Positions 1-7,769 of a stretch of DNA of 35,765 nt are shown here, in pieces. The position numbers and the translations under genes were made by a program. Each line of letters begins with the position of its first letter. The first letter of the stretch is position 1. The notes beneath the pieces are model-generated. The model searched no databases and had not been told where the DNA came from. It saw only the letters and a program-made list of their open reading frames with translations. This DNA comes from Bacteroides sp. (lineage in GTDB: Bacteria; Bacteroidota; Bacteroidia; Bacteroidales; Muribaculaceae), in the NCBI GenBank assembly GCA_014802535.1, contig JAAVCC010000003.1:252334-288098 (forward strand), read 5' to 3'.

Positions 1-133
1 CGATTGTCGGCTTGTTGATTAAATAAAATTTTGTCGTTTAGTTGAGAAGCATCGACATGTATAAATACAAACCAAGTAGTGATGGTAATAAAATATCTGA
101 TGTGCCGGCTTCCGTTCATTGTTATGCTGGATA

Positions 134-1105
134 TTATAATTTAGAAAGTAGTATGCCTATATAGGCAACATATCCGGCAGTGAGAATTGCACCTTCAAGA
201 CGTGTGATAGTTCGTGTTTTGAAGAACCAGCCAAACAAGTAGAAAGCAATCGATGCGGCAAGTAGGGTTAACAGGTCAAAGTTGCCTATCGAGCCAAACG
301 GGAGTGGAGTGATTGCTCCTGAAATTCCGAGCACAACAACTACGTTAAATATGTTACTGCCGATGACATTCCCGACAGCGAGTTCTGATTTCCCTTTCAT
401 GGCTGCAACAATTGATGTTGCCAATTCGGGTAAAGAAGTGCCGGCTGCAACGATTGTCAGTCCGATAACAGCTTCGCTCACTCCGAGACCGGCTGCAATA
501 CCCGATGCGCCGTCAACAAACTTGTCGCCACCCCATATCAAAGCGGCAAGTCCGGCGATTACATATATAATTGATTTGCCGATGTGCATAGGTTTTGATT
601 GGGCGGCTTTGTCTGTTTCGGGTTGAGACAGGTCGGGTTGTTTTGCGCTTGCAAATGTATATCGCATAAACAGCAGGAAAAACATAAGCAAAAATATTGC
701 GTCAACTCGTGAAATCTGATTAATACCACCGTCGAGCAGTGTAGTGTTTCCCATAACCACCAAAATGACTGATGATAAGATAACCATCGGTATTTCAAGC
801 GACATCACACTTCGCGAAACGACAATCGGACGCACAATCGCTGTTATTCCGATTATGACTAATATGTTAAAGATATTGCTGCCCACGACGTTGCCGATAG
901 CAAGTGGGGCATTCCCGGCCGAAGCCGAGATGACAGAAATGGCAAGCTCGGGTGCCGATGTACCGAATGCCACAATTGTCAGTCCGACGATAAGATCGCT
1001 TATCCCCATTCGCTTGGCTATGGCTGATGCGCCATCAGTTAGCGCATTTGCTCCGACAAGAATAAGAACTAAACCTACAATAAGCCAAACGATATTTAAA
1101 ATCAT
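134..1105 (-). CDS. K+-dependent or plain Na+/Ca2+ exchanger, CaCA family (YrbG-like)
   Basis: A 323-residue integral membrane protein that probably exchanges Ca2+ for Na+ (or H+) across the inner membrane. The two inverted alpha-repeats that define the CaCA superfamily are both intact. Repeat 1 has GTSAPE at residues 48-53 and GNVVGSN at 71-77; repeat 2 has GTSLPE at 222-227 and GNVIGSN at 245-251. The acidic residues of these repeats are the expected cation ligands. A hydrophilic loop at about residues 153-175 separates the two halves, as in the family, and the length is normal. The ATG at 1105 is directly followed by the first membrane segment. It is transcribed alone and leftward; a CAAAATTA at 1134-1141, read on the minus strand as TAATTTTG, could be its -7 element. 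Family confidence is high; the exact ion pair is unknown. Confidence 0.93.
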   Translation of the reverse strand: MILNIVWLIVGLVLILVGANALTDGASAIAKRMGISDLIVGLTIVAFGTSAPELAISVISASAGNAPLAIGNVVGSNIFNILVIIGITAIVRPIVVSRSVMSLEIPMVILSSVILVVMGNTTLLDGGINQISRVDAIFLLMFFLLFMRYTFASAKQPDLSQPETDKAAQSKPMHIGKSIIYVIAGLAALIWGGDKFVDGASGIAAGLGVSEAVIGLTIVAAGTSLPELATSIVAAMKGKSELAVGNVIGSNIFNVVVVLGISGAITPLPFGSIGNFDLLTLLAASIAFYLFGWFFKTRTITRLEGAILTAGYVAYIGILLSKL

Positions 1106-1133
1106 ATTATATTTTATATGTTAAAGGACTTTG

Positions 1134-1141
1134 CAAAATTA
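1134..1141 (-). promoter_or_regulatory. Possible -7 element for the Na+/Ca2+ exchanger gene
   Basis: On the minus strand this reads TAATTTTG, which fits the Bacteroidota -7 consensus TAnnTTTG and would give a leader of about 20 nt. No good TTTG -33 element is seen at the right distance, so the call is tentative. The rest of the gap from about 1142 to 1407 is very A+T rich, and I see no gene in it. Confidence 0.35.
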
Positions 1142-1407
1142 AGAAAAATATGATGAATTAAACTTAATATTTAGAAAAAAAGAGAAAAAATAAAGTAAAT
1201 AGTAGATAGTCGATAAATACAAATAAATTGCAAAGTTAAATAAGGTTAATTATTTTAAAGAGCTAATTACATCTTTTGTAAAAATCGTCGGTTTGTAATT
1301 GGTTGAATTAACATATGATATGGCTTGATATTGATTTTACGATGTTACAAAAGAGTGAAGAAAAATTAACAAGCGCAACACATTTTAAAAATTAATACTT
1401 GAAAATA

Positions 1408-1439
1408 TTTGCATATTTCATTCAAGTAGTATAACTTTG
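1408..1439 (+). promoter_or_regulatory. Promoter of small RNA locus 1
   Basis: TTTG at 1408-1411 (-33) and TAACTTTG at 1432-1439 (-7) are 20 nt apart, which matches the Bacteroidota sigma factor consensus closely. There is no reading frame downstream before a strong terminator 50 nt away, so the promoter most likely serves a short non-coding transcript starting near 1446. Confidence 0.75.
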
Positions 1440-1445
1440 CAGGTG

Positions 1446-1520
1446 TGTTTTTCATAGTATTAGATTAAGATAAAGGTTTAGAGAAGGTGCTGTCGTGAGA
1501 CAGCACCTTTCGTTTTTATT
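1446..1520 (+). ncRNA. Candidate small RNA 1, anti-susC family
   Basis: A transcript of about 75 nt is bounded by the promoter at 1408-1439 and the intrinsic terminator at 1484-1520. It has no plausible ORF. Its 5' part, TTTTTCATRGTATTAGAT in the consensus of both loci, is shared with the locus at 3252-3318 on the other strand. That stretch is the reverse complement of a start region reading ATCTAATAC-YATG-AAAAA, which as I recall is typical of susC-type genes in Bacteroides, so the RNA could pair across the start codon. It resembles the multicopy Bacteroides sRNA family reported as FopS (from memory, not checked). The terminator loop GTGA is also shared by the two loci. Being an RNA is well supported; the target is inferred. 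Confidence 0.7.
1484..1520 (+). terminator. Intrinsic terminator of small RNA 1
   Basis: AAGGTGCTGTC at 1484-1494 pairs perfectly with GACAGCACCTT at 1499-1509 around a GTGA loop, giving 11 bp, followed by a T-rich tract at 1513-1520. Confidence 0.9.
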
Positions 1521-1551
1521 TATATTTCAGATTGTGAATTACATATTTAAT

Positions 1552-1594
1552 TTTGATAAAAAAGGCGGTATGAATTTAATTTTTCATACCGCCT
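1552..1594 (-). terminator. Terminator of the M28 peptidase gene
   Basis: AGGCGGTATGAA at 1563-1574 pairs over 12 bp with TTCATACCGCCT at 1583-1594. On the minus strand the stem is followed by a T run (A run at 1557-1563 on the plus strand). It lies 26 bp after the peptidase stop. Confidence 0.85.
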
Positions 1595-1619
1595 CTCGTG
1601 TTATTGTCGATAAAGCAAG

Positions 1620-3125
1620 TTATTTCCTTAAAGGAATACGATTGTCATCCATTGCCGCGCAATAAGCAAGCCATGCAGCAATACAGGCATTGACTTGCAG
1701 ATCGGATGTTACAAGTCGTTCATATGTATCGGCAAGTGTGTGATATGTGCGGAAGTAGTCGAGCCCGTCCTGAATGAACTGGAAGGCGGGTAATCCTTTG
1801 TCAGAGAATGTCACATGATCAGTACTACCTACGTGACGTGGTGCGATAGTTCCGAATCCCAAGCTGGCAATCGGTTTACTCCATGCTTCAAAAAATGGAT
1901 TTGCCATATCATTTTCTTCATTGTAAATTCCACGGAATCGACCGGCGCTATAGTCCATGTTGAGGTAAAGCGCAAAATCTTTAAACTCGGGGAGTTCTTT
2001 GTTGGTTTTGGGGTCGATAAGTTTGGTGTCGCGATAACCGCGTGATCCATATAATCCTTGTTCCTCACCACCCCAGAGCGCAAGACGTATCGTGCGTCGA
2101 GGTTTGAGGTCAAGGTCTTTAAGTATTCGCATCGCTTCCATCATTGTGATACATCCTGAACCGTCGTCCGCACCGCCTGTTCCGCCGTGCCATGAGTCAA
2201 GGTGCGCGCCGATGAGCACTACTTCGTTTTTGAGTTTTGGATCGGTGCCGGGTATTTCGGCAATGATATTATTAATGACGGGACGGTTGGTAAATTGGTT
2301 TTTGATGTCAATCTCCATTTCGACCTTGTGACCGCTGTTGATCAGTCTGACCATTCGATTATGAGCTTCAATAGGGAGGGTTATTTGGCAGAGTGGTTCC
2401 GGATTACCGATTTTATAGTTGACCCCGCGTGAGCCGGGAATGTTAAATGTTCCGTCTCCGGCAATAACGGCAAGCGCACCCTCGGCGCGAAGTATTGAGT
2501 CGGTAGTGAATTGTCGCTTGGCTGCGGCTTTACGGTCAGTTGTCGGGCGTTGTCTGCTCTGACGCGGACGGGTGTCCAGTTCCATGTTTTTGAGTTGCTC
2601 GTCGGTATATCGGCTTGCTTGCGGGCGGAATGACAGCTCATATTTTCCGCTGATGGGCAGCAGAATGATTTTACCTTTTAACTGACCGCTGTGTTTCTTT
2701 AATTCTTCAGGGTTGTTAATATCTACAACTATACATTCACCTGTGACAAGTCCATCGGTGCTTCCCGACCATGCTTTGGGGGTCGATGCAAAAGCGGCAT
2801 AATATGGCGAAGTCATAGCCACATAGTTGCGTTTGTTGTCCCATCCTCCTTTTTCAAAGTCAGATGCTTTTTCAATTCGGGCATTATCAAGCCCCATCGA
2901 GTGAAGTTTATCGACAACTTCGTGCTCGGCGCGTACTTTCATGTCAGATGCAGCAAGTCTCGGACCGAGATAATCTGTGATGAATTGAGCGAGTGAATCT
3001 ACTTTTGAATTGTTGAATGCTTCGTTCTTTATGCGATATGCAATATCAAGTGATGGGGTTTGTTGTGCTTGAGCTGACAGGGTTAGCATCGAAGCTATCA
3101 CCAGCAACTTACTAAGTTTTTTCAT
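1620..3125 (-). CDS. Secreted M28-family zinc peptidase with PA domain
   Basis: A 501-residue exported metallopeptidase, probably an aminopeptidase or carboxypeptidase acting on peptides in the periplasm or outside the cell. Residues 1-20 form a signal peptide ending AQA. Residues of about 120-260 carry a PA-like insert (VTGECIVVDI, GKIILLPIS). The C-terminal half is the M28 catalytic domain with the full set of expected co-catalytic zinc ligands: H308 in GAHLDSW, D320 in GGADDGSG, the E354-E355 pair in GGEEQG, D391 in NMDYS and H462 in TYHTLADTYE. The length is typical of Bacteroidota M28 peptidases. It is a single gene ending in the hairpin at 1552-1594. TAAATTTG on the minus strand at 3174-3181 may be its -7 element, without a clear -33. 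The substrate cannot be read from the sequence. Confidence 0.93.
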   Translation of the reverse strand: MKKLSKLLVIASMLTLSAQAQQTPSLDIAYRIKNEAFNNSKVDSLAQFITDYLGPRLAASDMKVRAEHEVVDKLHSMGLDNARIEKASDFEKGGWDNKRNYVAMTSPYYAAFASTPKAWSGSTDGLVTGECIVVDINNPEELKKHSGQLKGKIILLPISGKYELSFRPQASRYTDEQLKNMELDTRPRQSRQRPTTDRKAAAKRQFTTDSILRAEGALAVIAGDGTFNIPGSRGVNYKIGNPEPLCQITLPIEAHNRMVRLINSGHKVEMEIDIKNQFTNRPVINNIIAEIPGTDPKLKNEVVLIGAHLDSWHGGTGGADDGSGCITMMEAMRILKDLDLKPRRTIRLALWGGEEQGLYGSRGYRDTKLIDPKTNKELPEFKDFALYLNMDYSAGRFRGIYNEENDMANPFFEAWSKPIASLGFGTIAPRHVGSTDHVTFSDKGLPAFQFIQDGLDYFRTYHTLADTYERLVTSDLQVNACIAAWLAYCAAMDDNRIPLRK

Positions 3126-3251
3126 TATTGTTTGAGTGATTTATAATTTAAAGTATGATTGGTCTATATCCGGCAAATTTACAAATTATTGTGAAATTAC
3201 CTTTAATAATTTGGTAATAAAATAGTTATTTTGTTTCCGGTTTTGTATAAA

Positions 3252-3318
3252 AACAAAAAAAATTACTCGTCATCACGACGAATAATCTTTTTACCTTAAA
3301 TCTAATACCATGAAAAAC
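3252..3318 (-). ncRNA. Candidate small RNA 2, paralogue of small RNA 1
   Basis: On the minus strand a -7 element at 3331-3324 is followed by the same 5' sequence as small RNA 1 (TTTTTCATGGTATTAGAT), then TTAAGGTAAA and a terminator hairpin. The predicted RNA is about 67 nt and has no ORF. On the plus strand the same bases look like a susC start region (ATCTAATACC-ATG-AAAAAC) followed at once by TGA. That is what complementarity to susC starts would produce; a truncated susC leader is the competing reading. The G-U pair that is only possible on the minus strand, together with the U run, favours a minus-strand RNA. Confidence 0.65.
3253..3286 (-). terminator. Intrinsic terminator of small RNA 2
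   Basis: Read on the minus strand, ATTATTCGTC (3286-3277) pairs with GACGAGTAAT (3271-3262) over 10 bp, one of them G-U, with a GTGAT loop, followed by eight T. On the plus strand the same position is a C/A mismatch, so the stem is complete only as a minus-strand transcript. Confidence 0.8.
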
Positions 3319-3323
3319 TGATG

Positions 3324-3331
3324 CAAAGGTA
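3324..3331 (-). promoter_or_regulatory. -7 element of small RNA 2
   Basis: Minus-strand TACCTTTG matches TAnnTTTG. The -33 position holds a T run rather than TTTG, so it is a weaker promoter on paper than that of small RNA 1. The remaining gap up to 3483 is A+T rich; I see no gene or clear promoter for the ClC gene in it. Confidence 0.55.
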
Positions 3332-3483
3332 GATATTATTTTGAAACTGAAAAAATATAAATGAGGAAAAATTTATCTATTAACACTAATTAACTGTTGT
3401 CTATTTTAATTTAGTATCTCGTCAACTTTTATAAGGTCTTGATTGTTTGAAATATGTATATGTAAAACGATTTATTAAAACAG

Positions 3484-4818
3484 ATGTCAGTAGGTAAAGC
3501 AGTCAAATTTTGTAGATGGCGTAGCCGATATATCTCGGACAAGATTTATCTTGCGATTGTAGCGGCGATGGTTGGTGCTGTCGCCGGGTGTGCTGCACAT
3601 TTGTTAAAGATGTTGATCACTCATCTTGCCGCATTTGTTAGGCCTGATTCTCATGCCGGTTCACTCAGTGTATGGCTATTGATTTTACCGGTTCTCGGAA
3701 TAATATTTACCGGAATTTACGTCAGATATATCTTGAAAATAGATATATATAAGGATGTGCCGGTTCTCATCAATGAATTGCAACAGCGTCAGCGTGCGTT
3801 GTCACCTCGTTTGATGATAGCGCCTATTATTGCAAATACATTGACGCTTGGAATGGGTGGATCGGCAGGACCTGATAATCCTATTGCTTATGCTTCGGCT
3901 GCAATTGGTAATAATTTTGGACGTTGGTTTCTGATTCCGCGTTCGGCTCGAACGTTGATTACGGCATGCGGTGCCGGTTCGGGGATTTCCGGGATTTTTA
4001 CCGCTCCGGTGGCAGGGGTACTGTACACGGTTGAAGTTGTTAAATATCCGATTACGCGTGTCGGCATAATATTGCTTGCCGTCTGTTGCTTGACTTCGGG
4101 TATAATAGCTTTTATGCTTGCCGGAATGTCGTTTGATGTAACATTTGATTATTCAGGATTGCCTTCGTGGGGAATGCTTGCTATCGGAGTCGGGCTCGGC
4201 ATCTTCTGCGGATTGTATTCATTTTATTATAGTTATAGTAAAAATCGTATCGAACGATATTTTAAGGGGATGACAAACCGTTGGAAGGCAAATGTTTTGT
4301 CGGGATTGATGGTTGGTGCGATGGTAATGCTTTTCCCCGTATTGTTTAGTATGGGATATAATACGATTATCGGATTGATTAATGGCGATGACTCGACAAT
4401 GGGTGCCAATTCTCCGTTTTTTGGCGGGTCGATCACTCCGGTAATGATGATAGCTCTCGGTTGTGGAGTGCTGCTTTTAAAAGGACTTGCCAATGGTGCC
4501 ACGATGTCGGGCGGTGGTGTGGCGGGTGAATTTACTCCCTCGTTGTTTGCCGGAGCTGTAACCGGTTTTGTCTTTGCCTTGGCTTGTAAAGTTTGCTTTG
4601 GTCTTGAAATTCCATTGCCAATTTTTGCATTGATGGGCATGGCAGGTGTGATGGCAGGCGTTATCGGAGCACCGTTGACGGCGATATTTATCACAATCGA
4701 AATGTCGGGTGCATATCACTATTTTCTTCCGGTCACTCTTGTAGCGGTGGTGTCAGTTTCGGTTAAAAAGTATATCGAATATCGCGTTGGTAAAGCCCGA
4801 TGTGCCGTTAAATCATAA
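3484..4818 (+). CDS. ClC-family chloride (anion) channel
   Basis: A 444-residue ClC-type anion transport protein of the inner membrane with about ten or more hydrophobic helices. Recognisable elements are [11 protein letters not shown] at residues 123-132 (the position of GxEGP), [25 protein letters not shown] in pieces across 160-184, and a [10 protein letters not shown] loop in the second half. Both glutamates that couple Cl- to H+ in E. coli ClC appear to be missing: the gating Glu of GxEGP is Ala128, and the internal proton Glu aligns with Val185 (TVEVV instead of IIEEM). That points to an uncoupled channel rather than an antiporter. There are no CBS domains. The start gives a short basic N-terminus; Met1 at 3484 is accepted although no promoter is clear. 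The gene is transcribed alone, 74 bp before guaA. Confidence 0.88.
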   Translation: MSVGKAVKFCRWRSRYISDKIYLAIVAAMVGAVAGCAAHLLKMLITHLAAFVRPDSHAGSLSVWLLILPVLGIIFTGIYVRYILKIDIYKDVPVLINELQQRQRALSPRLMIAPIIANTLTLGMGGSAGPDNPIAYASAAIGNNFGRWFLIPRSARTLITACGAGSGISGIFTAPVAGVLYTVEVVKYPITRVGIILLAVCCLTSGIIAFMLAGMSFDVTFDYSGLPSWGMLAIGVGLGIFCGLYSFYYSYSKNRIERYFKGMTNRWKANVLSGLMVGAMVMLFPVLFSMGYNTIIGLINGDDSTMGANSPFFGGSITPVMMIALGCGVLLLKGLANGATMSGGGVAGEFTPSLFAGAVTGFVFALACKVCFGLEIPLPIFALMGMAGVMAGVIGAPLTAIFITIEMSGAYHYFLPVTLVAVVSVSVKKYIEYRVGKARCAVKS

Positions 4819-4858
4819 TTAACCTCCCGGCTATTTTTCATAATTCAACTTTTTATAG

Positions 4859-4866
4859 TATTTTTG
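4859..4866 (+). promoter_or_regulatory. -7 element of the guaA promoter
   Basis: TATTTTTG fits TAnnTTTG and would place the transcript start near 4873, about 20 nt before the guaA ATG. The -33 region has only TTTTC around 4834-4838. Confidence 0.5.
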
Positions 4867-4892
4867 CAGAAGAAAAACCAACAGTCATCTTT

Positions 4893-6416
4893 ATGCAAGA
4901 AAAAATAATCATCCTTGACTTCGGCTCGCAGACAACACAGCTCATCGGCCGTCGTGTCAGGGAACTCAACACCTATTGCGAGATTGTGCCTTACAACAAG
5001 TTTCCTTTTGGCGACAAGTCGGTGATTGGCGTGATTCTCTCAGGTTCGCCGTTCTCGGTTTATGACGAGAAGGCTTTTAAAGTCGATTTGTCAGAAATCA
5101 GAAAACATCTTCCCGTTTTGGGTATCTGTTATGGAGCCCAGTTTATGGCTTTCAGTTCGGGCGGTAGCGTTGAACCGGCTCCCAGCCGTGAATATGGACG
5201 CGCCAACTTAACATGGATTGATTCTGAAGACCCTCTTTTCAAAGGAATAGAAGTTGGCAGTCAGGTTTGGATGAGTCATGGAGACACAATCACATCAGTA
5301 CCTGCCGAATTTAAAACAGTTGCATCAACCGATAGCGTTAAAAATGCTGCATATAAAATTGATGGCGAGCAAACTTGGGGAGTTCAGTTCCACCCCGAGG
5401 TTTATCACTCGATCGACGGTGTAAAACTCCTTTCAAACTTTGTCAAAGATATATGTCACAGTAAATGTGATTGGGATGCCGAGTCATTTATTGAAACCAC
5501 AGTTGCCGCTCTTCGCGAACAGTTGGGCGACGATAAGGTTGTACTCGGACTCAGCGGCGGTGTTGATTCGTCGGTTGCCGCAGTTCTTCTTAACCGTGCG
5601 ATTGGCAAAAATTTGACATGTATCTTTGTTGATCATGGCATGCTCCGTAAAAACGAATTCAAAGATGTCATGCGCGATTACGAGGGCTTGGGACTCAACG
5701 TGATTGGTGTTGATGCTTCAAAGAAATTTTTCAGCGAACTTGCCGGTGTAACCGATCCCGAAAAGAAACGTAAGATTATAGGTAAAGGCTTTGTTGATGT
5801 ATTTGATGAAGAAGCCCACAAATTAACCGATGTTAAGTGGCTTGCTCAAGGCACAATCTATCCCGATTGTATTGAGTCGCTTTCAATCACCGGTACAACA
5901 ATCAAGAGTCATCACAACGTTGGCGGTCTCCCCGAAAAAATGAATCTCAAACTTTGTGAACCCCTTCGTCTGCTTTTCAAAGATGAAGTTCGTGCGGTTG
6001 GTCGTCAGCTCGGTATGCCCGAACGACTCATTTCTCGTCACCCGTTCCCGGGTCCCGGTCTTGCAGTGCGCATCCTCGGAGACATCACTCCCGAAAAAGT
6101 CGCGGTGCTTCAAGAAGCAGATGCGATCTTCATTAACGGACTCCGCGAGTGGGGCTTGTATGACAAGGTTTGGCAAGCCGGTGTTATTTTGCTTCCGGTT
6201 CAGAGCGTCGGCGTGATGGGCGATGAACGCACCTACGAACGAGCTGTCGCATTACGAGCTGTAACCTCAACCGATGCAATGACAGCCGACTGGGCACATC
6301 TTCCCTACGACTTCATGGCAAAAGTCTCAAATGACATTATCAACAAGGTGCGTGGTGTAAACCGCGTATGCTATGACATCTCGTCAAAACCACCAGCCAC
6401 AATTGAGTGGGAATAA
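4893..6416 (+). CDS. guaA: GMP synthase (glutamine-hydrolysing)
   Basis: Cytosolic enzyme converting XMP, ATP and glutamine to GMP, the last step of guanine nucleotide synthesis. The 507-residue protein has the usual two parts in one chain. The class I glutamine amidotransferase domain has nucleophile C79 in GICYGAQ and the catalytic H167-x-E169 in FHPEV. The ATP pyrophosphatase domain has the P-loop LSGGVDSS around 220-227 and the C-terminal dimerisation domain ends in the conserved KPPATIEWE. Length is slightly below the E. coli enzyme (525). Its own promoter lies just upstream, and a palindrome-rich 200-bp spacer separates it from folB. Confidence 0.98.
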   Translation: MQEKIIILDFGSQTTQLIGRRVRELNTYCEIVPYNKFPFGDKSVIGVILSGSPFSVYDEKAFKVDLSEIRKHLPVLGICYGAQFMAFSSGGSVEPAPSREYGRANLTWIDSEDPLFKGIEVGSQVWMSHGDTITSVPAEFKTVASTDSVKNAAYKIDGEQTWGVQFHPEVYHSIDGVKLLSNFVKDICHSKCDWDAESFIETTVAALREQLGDDKVVLGLSGGVDSSVAAVLLNRAIGKNLTCIFVDHGMLRKNEFKDVMRDYEGLGLNVIGVDASKKFFSELAGVTDPEKKRKIIGKGFVDVFDEEAHKLTDVKWLAQGTIYPDCIESLSITGTTIKSHHNVGGLPEKMNLKLCEPLRLLFKDEVRAVGRQLGMPERLISRHPFPGPGLAVRILGDITPEKVAVLQEADAIFINGLREWGLYDKVWQAGVILLPVQSVGVMGDERTYERAVALRAVTSTDAMTADWAHLPYDFMAKVSNDIINKVRGVNRVCYDISSKPPATIEWE

Positions 6417-6493
6417 TTGCGAAGCAATTTTCGACGAAGTTCGCGCTTGCAAGTCGGCGATAGCCGGTGCAAGCTACCAAGCGAACCTTCGTC
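6414..6493. repeat. Compound hairpin element downstream of guaA
   Basis: Two inverted repeats follow the guaA stop. The first is AATTGC-GAA-GCAATT at 6414-6428. The second is a 61-nt nested structure at 6433-6493: an outer stem of 12 bp with one bulged C (GACGAAG-TTCGC at 6433-6444 against 6481-6493), a middle stem GCTTGCA/TGCAAGC (6445-6451 with 6468-6474), and an inner CGGC-GATA-GCCG (6455-6466). It may be a REP-like element or an mRNA 3' stabiliser. Confidence 0.6.
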
Positions 6494-6525
6494 AGTAAAA
6501 AGCAACTTTCGCACATAAACTGTAG

Positions 6526-6546
6526 GGACGCACGGTTCGTGCGTCC
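6526..6546. repeat. REP-like palindrome (GGACGCACG / CGTGCGTCC)
   Basis: A perfect 9-bp inverted repeat with a 3-nt spacer. A variant with one inserted base is at 17529-17550 and its right half is at 16580-16592, so this is a dispersed repeat of the genome rather than a single palindrome. Confidence 0.65.
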
Positions 6547-6566
6547 ATGACTAAATAAAAAAACAC

Positions 6567-6600
6567 GGAGCTGTGCCATTTTTGGTACAGCTCCATTTTC
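6567..6600 (+). terminator. Intrinsic terminator between guaA and folB
   Basis: GGAGCTGTGCC at 6567-6577 pairs with GGTACAGCTCC at 6584-6594 (11 bp including one G-U) around ATTTTT, then ATTTTC. A-rich sequence on the left side (6555-6563) means it could also stop minus-strand transcripts. It ends about 20 bp before the folB start. Confidence 0.7.
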
Positions 6601-6620
6601 AATCATTAATTATTGTCAAT

Positions 6621-6977
6621 ATGAAAGGTACGATTGAAGTCAATAATTTGAAAGTTATGGCTTATCACGGAGTGATGGAGCAGGAGAGGGTTGTGGGCAA
6701 TCGTTTTGAGGTGACTGTTCATGTTGATTGCGATTTTGATGATGCAGCACGACTTGATGATGTAACCCTTACGGTTAATTATGCTGAAATTGTGGATATT
6801 GTCAACGATGAGATGGCTAAAACATCTTTGCTTATCGAGACCGTGGCACGACGCATTGCAAATCGCATTGCCGAACGCTGGGGCAATCTCGTTACCGGTG
6901 GAATGGTTCGTGTCGCCAAACTCACCCCTCCGATTCCGGGTCAAATGGACTCGGTCGCCGTGGTCTATCGTTGGTAA
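6621..6977 (+). CDS. folB: Dihydroneopterin aldolase
   Basis: Folate-pathway enzyme that cleaves 7,8-dihydroneopterin to 6-hydroxymethyl-dihydropterin and glycolaldehyde in the cytosol. The ATG at 6621 gives 118 residues, the family norm; an upstream in-frame ATG at 6573 falls inside the terminator hairpin and is rejected. The key residues sit at the same numbers as I recall for the Staphylococcus aureus enzyme: E22 after the YHGV motif (15-18), Y54 in TVNYAE, E73 and K100 in VRVAKLTPP. The gene stands alone after the 6567-6600 terminator. Its stop is only 3 bp from the stop of the convergent operon on the other strand. Confidence 0.93.
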   Translation: MKGTIEVNNLKVMAYHGVMEQERVVGNRFEVTVHVDCDFDDAARLDDVTLTVNYAEIVDIVNDEMAKTSLLIETVARRIANRIAERWGNLVTGGMVRVAKLTPPIPGQMDSVAVVYRW

Positions 6978-6980
6978 GAT

Positions 6981-7769
6981 TTACTTAATCTCCAAGGGTC
7001 CATCAAGATAGACTCCAAAAGGATATTCGCTTTCTTCAATTTTGATTGGCGGTACTTTGCCTCCGAAAAGAATGAGCGGACCTCCGCGTAGAACATCTTC
7101 ACGATTGGCATAAGCATCTATGCCATCTTTAACCTGATTACCTATTAGTGTGAGTAAGTCAAATGAAATTCCCTCTGTGACATAAATCGGCTCAATTGAA
7201 GTCAGACGAGTGGCACCAAGTTGGCTATCAGTACCTGAGATTATGCACTTCGGACCATAATTTGTTGCAAGACGTATGTCGGTAGAGTTAAATCGACAGT
7301 TTTCAAACGATATGTCTTGTTTAACGTTCAATGCCAGTGAATCGGTTGTAATATCTTTGAGTATAAGTAGATGTACGCCGTTAGAGTAGATTGCACTCGG
7401 GATGTGCTTTAAGGTGACCTTTATTTGGGTAGAAAGGTATTCGTCAAAATCAGGGTCAGTTGAAAATATAAGCGTATTATTTTCATAACTTATGTTGATT
7501 TTATTGCCTAACTCTTCAGTTTCAAACGTCACAGAATCGGTTTCACCCGGAACAACGGTAACACGGGTATGTCCGTAGTTAGGGAAATCAAAGGCGATAG
7601 AATCGACATCGGTTGATGTAAAAATGTGATTGTACGCTATGTCACTTTTTTTAGAGTTCTTTCCTTCAAATGATCTCGGGTCGTTGATATTTACATAAAT
7701 GGTCATTGCAATCAGGAATACAACGATTACAATTCCTGAATATATTAATGTTTTGGTTGATTTTTTCAT
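6981..7769 (-). CDS. Membrane-anchored beta-helix-like protein (GIN/DUF2807-like), ABC-operon member
   Basis: A 262-residue protein with one N-terminal membrane segment (about residues 8-27, no cleavage site evident) and an all-beta outer domain. Alternating short hydrophobic strands such as IKVTLKHIP, SLALNVKQD and CIISGTD resemble the stacked-strand pattern of the Bacteroidota head-GIN (DUF2807) or DUF4097 proteins; I cannot fix which. It has no catalytic motif that I recognise. Its ATG overlaps the stop of the GntR gene by 4 bp, so it is the last gene of the ABC operon and is probably controlled with it. Function unknown; a sensor or partner of the exporter in the cell envelope is a guess. 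Confidence 0.75.
   Translation of the reverse strand: MKKSTKTLIYSGIVIVVFLIAMTIYVNINDPRSFEGKNSKKSDIAYNHIFTSTDVDSIAFDFPNYGHTRVTVVPGETDSVTFETEELGNKINISYENNTLIFSTDPDFDEYLSTQIKVTLKHIPSAIYSNGVHLLILKDITTDSLALNVKQDISFENCRFNSTDIRLATNYGPKCIISGTDSQLGATRLTSIEPIYVTEGISFDLLTLIGNQVKDGIDAYANREDVLRGGPLILFGGKVPPIKIEESEYPFGVYLDGPLEIK

Noticed and set aside
57..143. A 28-codon plus-strand frame at the window start
   Set aside because: It overlaps the end of the exchanger gene, has no recognisable product or promoter, and is short enough to occur by chance.
3311..3322. A susC-like start (ATCTAATACC-ATG-AAAAAC) on the plus strand
   Set aside because: The frame stops after three codons. The wobble pair and U run favour a minus-strand small RNA, so the likeness is explained by complementarity to susC starts.
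6573..6620. A longer folB start at 6573
   Set aside because: The added codons lie inside the terminator hairpin, and the ATG at 6621 gives the family's usual N-terminus with catalytic residues at the standard numbers.
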